This document shows positions 61,027 through 64,000 of a DNA stretch of 64,000 nt, piece by piece (position 1 is the first letter of the stretch; each line of letters begins with the position of its first letter). The notes below the pieces were generated by a model that did no database searches, had not been told where the DNA came from, and saw only the letters and a list, made by a program, of their open reading frames with translations. Source of the stretch: Oscarella lobularis (taxonomy: Eukaryota > Porifera > Homoscleromorpha > Homosclerophorida > Oscarellidae); assembly GCF_947507565.1 (NCBI RefSeq), contig NC_089184.1, positions 186,001-250,000 of the forward strand. The letters are read 5' to 3'. Made by a program: the position numbers and the translations under genes.

Positions 61027-64000
61027 ATGCTCACGCCTACTCTACGGTATTCTATTCTGGGCGTTCTTTTGGCGCTGCGATCGACTGCAGGTGAGCCACA
61101 GAATCGTCTCGCGTTTGTCGAATTGCACTGACATGCTACAAACGAGTCTTCGAGTAGCATTTTTTAACGACAACGTAAAAAACCGCACCCTTTCCCAAGG
61201 GCCCCTGTGGGGGAGGAACTGCATGACGAGCCCCCTTTCGGATTGTTGCTGGCTTGCGCGGCGGGGACGGCGGCTTACGTATCGTGCCAAATGTCCGCCG
61301 CCGCCGCGGCGAAGTCTCAGTAACTTCGGTACTGAACTGATAAACTGTTTGGTCTAGGTGCAGGTGTACAATTTTCTTTTCAGCAGTCTACCTACGAGGC
61401 GGATGTATCTAACTTTGTCCCTATTGGAACGGCAATCATAACGCTCACCGCCACCAGCGCGGTGTCGTATCGATTTAGCCAACTTGACCAACAATTTGCT
61501 ATAAACAACGTCACTGGTGACGTAACGACTCGCGTGTCTCTGGAAAGTTTCTCAGGAATGAACTACTCTCTCACTGTCATAGCAACGGATGCCAGTAGTT
61601 CGACCGTGAATGCAGTTTTGGAAATCAGTGTTTATGATCACTGTGCAAGGGCGAGTGAACTGCTGAGAAATGCATCTGAGACGTGTTCCAGTCAGAAATT
61701 GATTGAGATGGTGTTCAATCAGTCACCTACAGGCGTTGAATTGGCGTGGTCTACGAGAAAAACTGGCGCAGTCTCAGATCTATATTTTGACACGCTGAAG
61801 GTGAACAGCTCTCAGACGAATATTCTATCATCGGATCTGCTCAATGCAAATGGAAAGGTGAAAGGCGACTTTCTTCAGCAAAACAACACTCGTCTCATCG
61901 TGCTTCAGTCGTTTGCGTACAATTTGACCCAGACAAGTCGAGATGGAGACTATTATTATTTTTCCATCATTCCTCGATTGAATGTAACACAAAGCATCGA
62001 TGTACTACAAATGAATGTGACCATCGTAGTTAGTGGTACCCCAAGGAAGGTTGTCGAAATGCCAGCGGAAAGTAACCTACCGCCAATGTATATCCGAGGC
62101 TACGATATTCCGCTGAGCTGCGAAAAACTTAATAGCTCATGCATTACTCGACTTGACTCATACAGAAACGCAGATCAAACAATAATTGATTATGGAAAAA
62201 CGTGCAGTGACTCAATTGATGCCTCAAAGAAGATACTCAGAGATCTGGGTCGCCGCTGCATTCCAGGTACGTGTGGTTCGATGAGGGGACACTTGACGTA
62301 ATAAAATTTTCGTCTAGTGCCCGGCAATTTGCACGAGCCTGTGTTTGCAAATTTCGTATTCAAAGTGTGCGACGACGTTCCGATCAATTCGCGTATATAT
62401 AGAGTCGCGGCTGCTGACGGTGATGGCGACGCTATTAATTATTTGATTGATTCTGCCAGCGTTCCCGGGCTCTTCCGGCTTTCTAAAAACGACGGAGGCC
62501 TTGAGGTGATTTCTGATCTTGGACCATACGGAGGTCAAACGATTGACATCAACGTGACTGCCTCTGACGGCTATTACAACACGAGTCGACTTATTATGAT
62601 TCAAATTCAAGATACGACGTGCAACCGAGTGAGCCAACTAACGAACGAGCAGAGTTTGTCTTGTTCTCAAGTCAGTTCTATTTCTTCCTTTCCCGTTCAT
62701 TTATCTACGGACAACTTCACCGTATCAATTGACCGCTTTTCGCTTCTTCGTACGTTAAGGTGGGATTGGCTGAATGTAGCGGCAGACGAGAAGCAAATCT
62801 CCCGTGCCGTTCGCCTAGAGATAGCGCACCAAACAAACACGGGAATAAAACGTGAAACGATATCTGTGGATCAGCGCATTAATATTCTAAATGAAGTCAC
62901 CTTTTGCTCTGACACTCCCCACGTTTTTGCTTCTGGCGGAGCGAACCTCACCTTTCAGATCTTTCTATTGACGCTTAACGGATCTACTGTACCTCTTCGG
63001 TCCGTGGCGAGACCGTCAAACGCGTCGAGGAGCGTCGTCAGCGTCGAAGTGCTCCAAACACAGACATCGCTCAGTTGTGCAATGAAACACGAGTCTTTGG
63101 AAGCGTACCGAGCCGTGGCTCGAGAAAGAAATCTCGTCTGCCCAGATAGCGGCTTGGGGGAGTGTGGCGGCCGCTACCGGCGCGACGACTTCGGCGAAGA
63201 CGGCGGCGGCGAAGACTACGGCGGCCAAGATTACGATGATAGCATTTGCAATCCTCCCCACGCATCTGATCGGATTGTCAACGAGTCAGTCGCGTTATTG
63301 CCAGACATCTATAGTAGGTATCTGAATTCATTTTTCTTCTGCTTTGATCCTTTGCTTTTTTAGGGCCTACGTTGGCTGTTTCACCGGGAAATCTTCTACT
63401 TTTGGCCAGTCCGTTTAGAAATTTCTCGTGGACGACTACCCGATGTCGTTTCTCAAGTCCATATCCATTTATAGTAGTAACTTGGTATCAAGTTGACGGC
63501 ACTCCGCTTCTGCCTCGTTCGGTTTTTACTGCAAATGACTCTGGATGGTACTATTGCCAAGGAAAGAACTTTTACGGAACGGTCAATAGCTCTTTAGTTC
63601 GCGTTGAGCCAATCGGTAAGACAAAAAGGAGAATCGAAAGTGAGCACGATGAAATAAGGTATTTATTTTAGATTGGCCTCACTTCAACCAATCTGAAATC
63701 AAATGGGACGTAAAAGAGAACTATAAAGGGCCCCTATTCGCCGTTTCTGCTACGACAAGCAATTCTTTAACACTCGAATATACGCTCTCTTACAGCTCGG
63801 AGATTAGGAAGGGAGAATCGCCGATTGAGATTAATAGCACTACGGGACTATTAACGGTAAAACGTCCTCTCGACGCCGAATTGGAAGCGACGATTGAAGT
63901 GGATATATCAGCCGATTTTTTCAATCTGTATCAATACATCTACCCTCCAAATTCTCCCAGCGCTGGCGGAAATCTTCGTGTTATACTCAATGTCATTGAC
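61027..64000 (+). CDS. Cadherin-repeat and Ig-domain cell-surface protein (3' end outside window)
   Basis: Exons 61027-61090, 61358-62266, 62318-63313, 63364-63615 and 63672->64000, all phase 1. A signal peptide (RYSILGVLLALRSTA) leads into a cadherin-like repeat (FVPIGTAIITLTATSA, DQQFAINNVTGDVTT). A Cys-framed module of about 210 residues follows, then a second cadherin-like repeat (VPINSRIYRVAAADGDGD) and a second Cys-framed module that shares its pattern. A basic and then Gly/Asp-rich segment (RYRRDDFGEDGGGEDYGG), one Ig domain (TWYQVD, NDSGWYYCQG) and the start of a third cadherin-like domain complete what is visible. Many N-glycosylation sequons support an extracellular location. It is likely an adhesion receptor, but I cannot name the family. 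Dystroglycan-type CADG domains are conceivable but not shown. Confidence 0.65.

Noticed and set aside
61027-64000. Identification of the last gene as dystroglycan
   Set aside because: Attractive because of the laminin neighbours, but no SEA/autoproteolysis region or membrane tail is within the window, and an Ig domain is not part of dystroglycan.

Overview
The window is eukaryotic nuclear DNA: split genes with many very short introns (mostly about 45-60 bases, GT-AG, a few apparent GC-AG), small intergenic gaps (about 130-660 bases) and all twelve recognisable genes on the + strand. The gene content (laminins with LG tails, a CRTC coactivator, a basigin-like Ig protein, a cadherin/Ig protein, a NEDD4-type ligase, an Mx-like GTPase, a CARD-kelch protein) is metazoan. 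Dense introns, compact spacing, CG-rich codon use and laminins that do not map cleanly onto the vertebrate set suggest an early-branching animal. A homoscleromorph sponge such as Oscarella is my best guess, but this is inference and not proven by the sequence.

Layout. 1-1715: 3' part of a HEAT-repeat gene (HEATR4-like). 2377-4638: CRTC/TORC coactivator with nine exons. 5053-6428: CARD plus kelch propeller. 6666-10474: NEDD4-family C2-WW-HECT ubiquitin ligase with 26 exons. 10874-12962: basigin/neuroplastin-like Ig membrane protein. 13389-15770: Mx/dynamin-like GTPase. 15971-16998: BTB/KCTD-like protein. 17145-58108: a 41-kb laminin cluster. 58372-60840: secreted alpha-L-fucosidase (GH29) with a long C-terminal extension. 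61027-64000: start of a cadherin/Ig cell-surface gene that runs off the window.

The laminin cluster is the centre of interest. It holds laminin A (17145-24495; NT domain, only two LE modules, coiled coil, LG1-5), laminin B (24893-34408; NT, twelve LE, coiled coil, LG1-5), a broken chimeric copy (34541-35497), laminin C (35800-45281, a near-identical twin of B including introns) and giant laminin D (45429-58108, about 4,030 residues). The chimeric copy carries the 5' end of a D-type gene joined to the last bases of an A-type gene. It therefore marks the junction of an approximately 11-kb tandem duplication that ran from the last exon of A through B into exon 4 of D. The ancestral order was A-B-D and became A-B-(D5'/A3' scar)-C-D. 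The join has a 4-base TGTC microhomology.

Laminin D is itself unusual. It has a single 9.1-kb exon inside an otherwise intron-rich family. Between its first LG domain and its last two it carries an approximately 1,400-residue Ser/Thr/Pro-rich mucin-like region with 102-bp and 51-bp tandem repeats. The laminins, the basigin-like protein and the cadherin/Ig protein are all extracellular-matrix or adhesion components, but I see no evidence that they are co-regulated.

Exon coordinates are by-eye predictions from splice signals, reading-frame phase and paralogue comparison; no transcript data were available.
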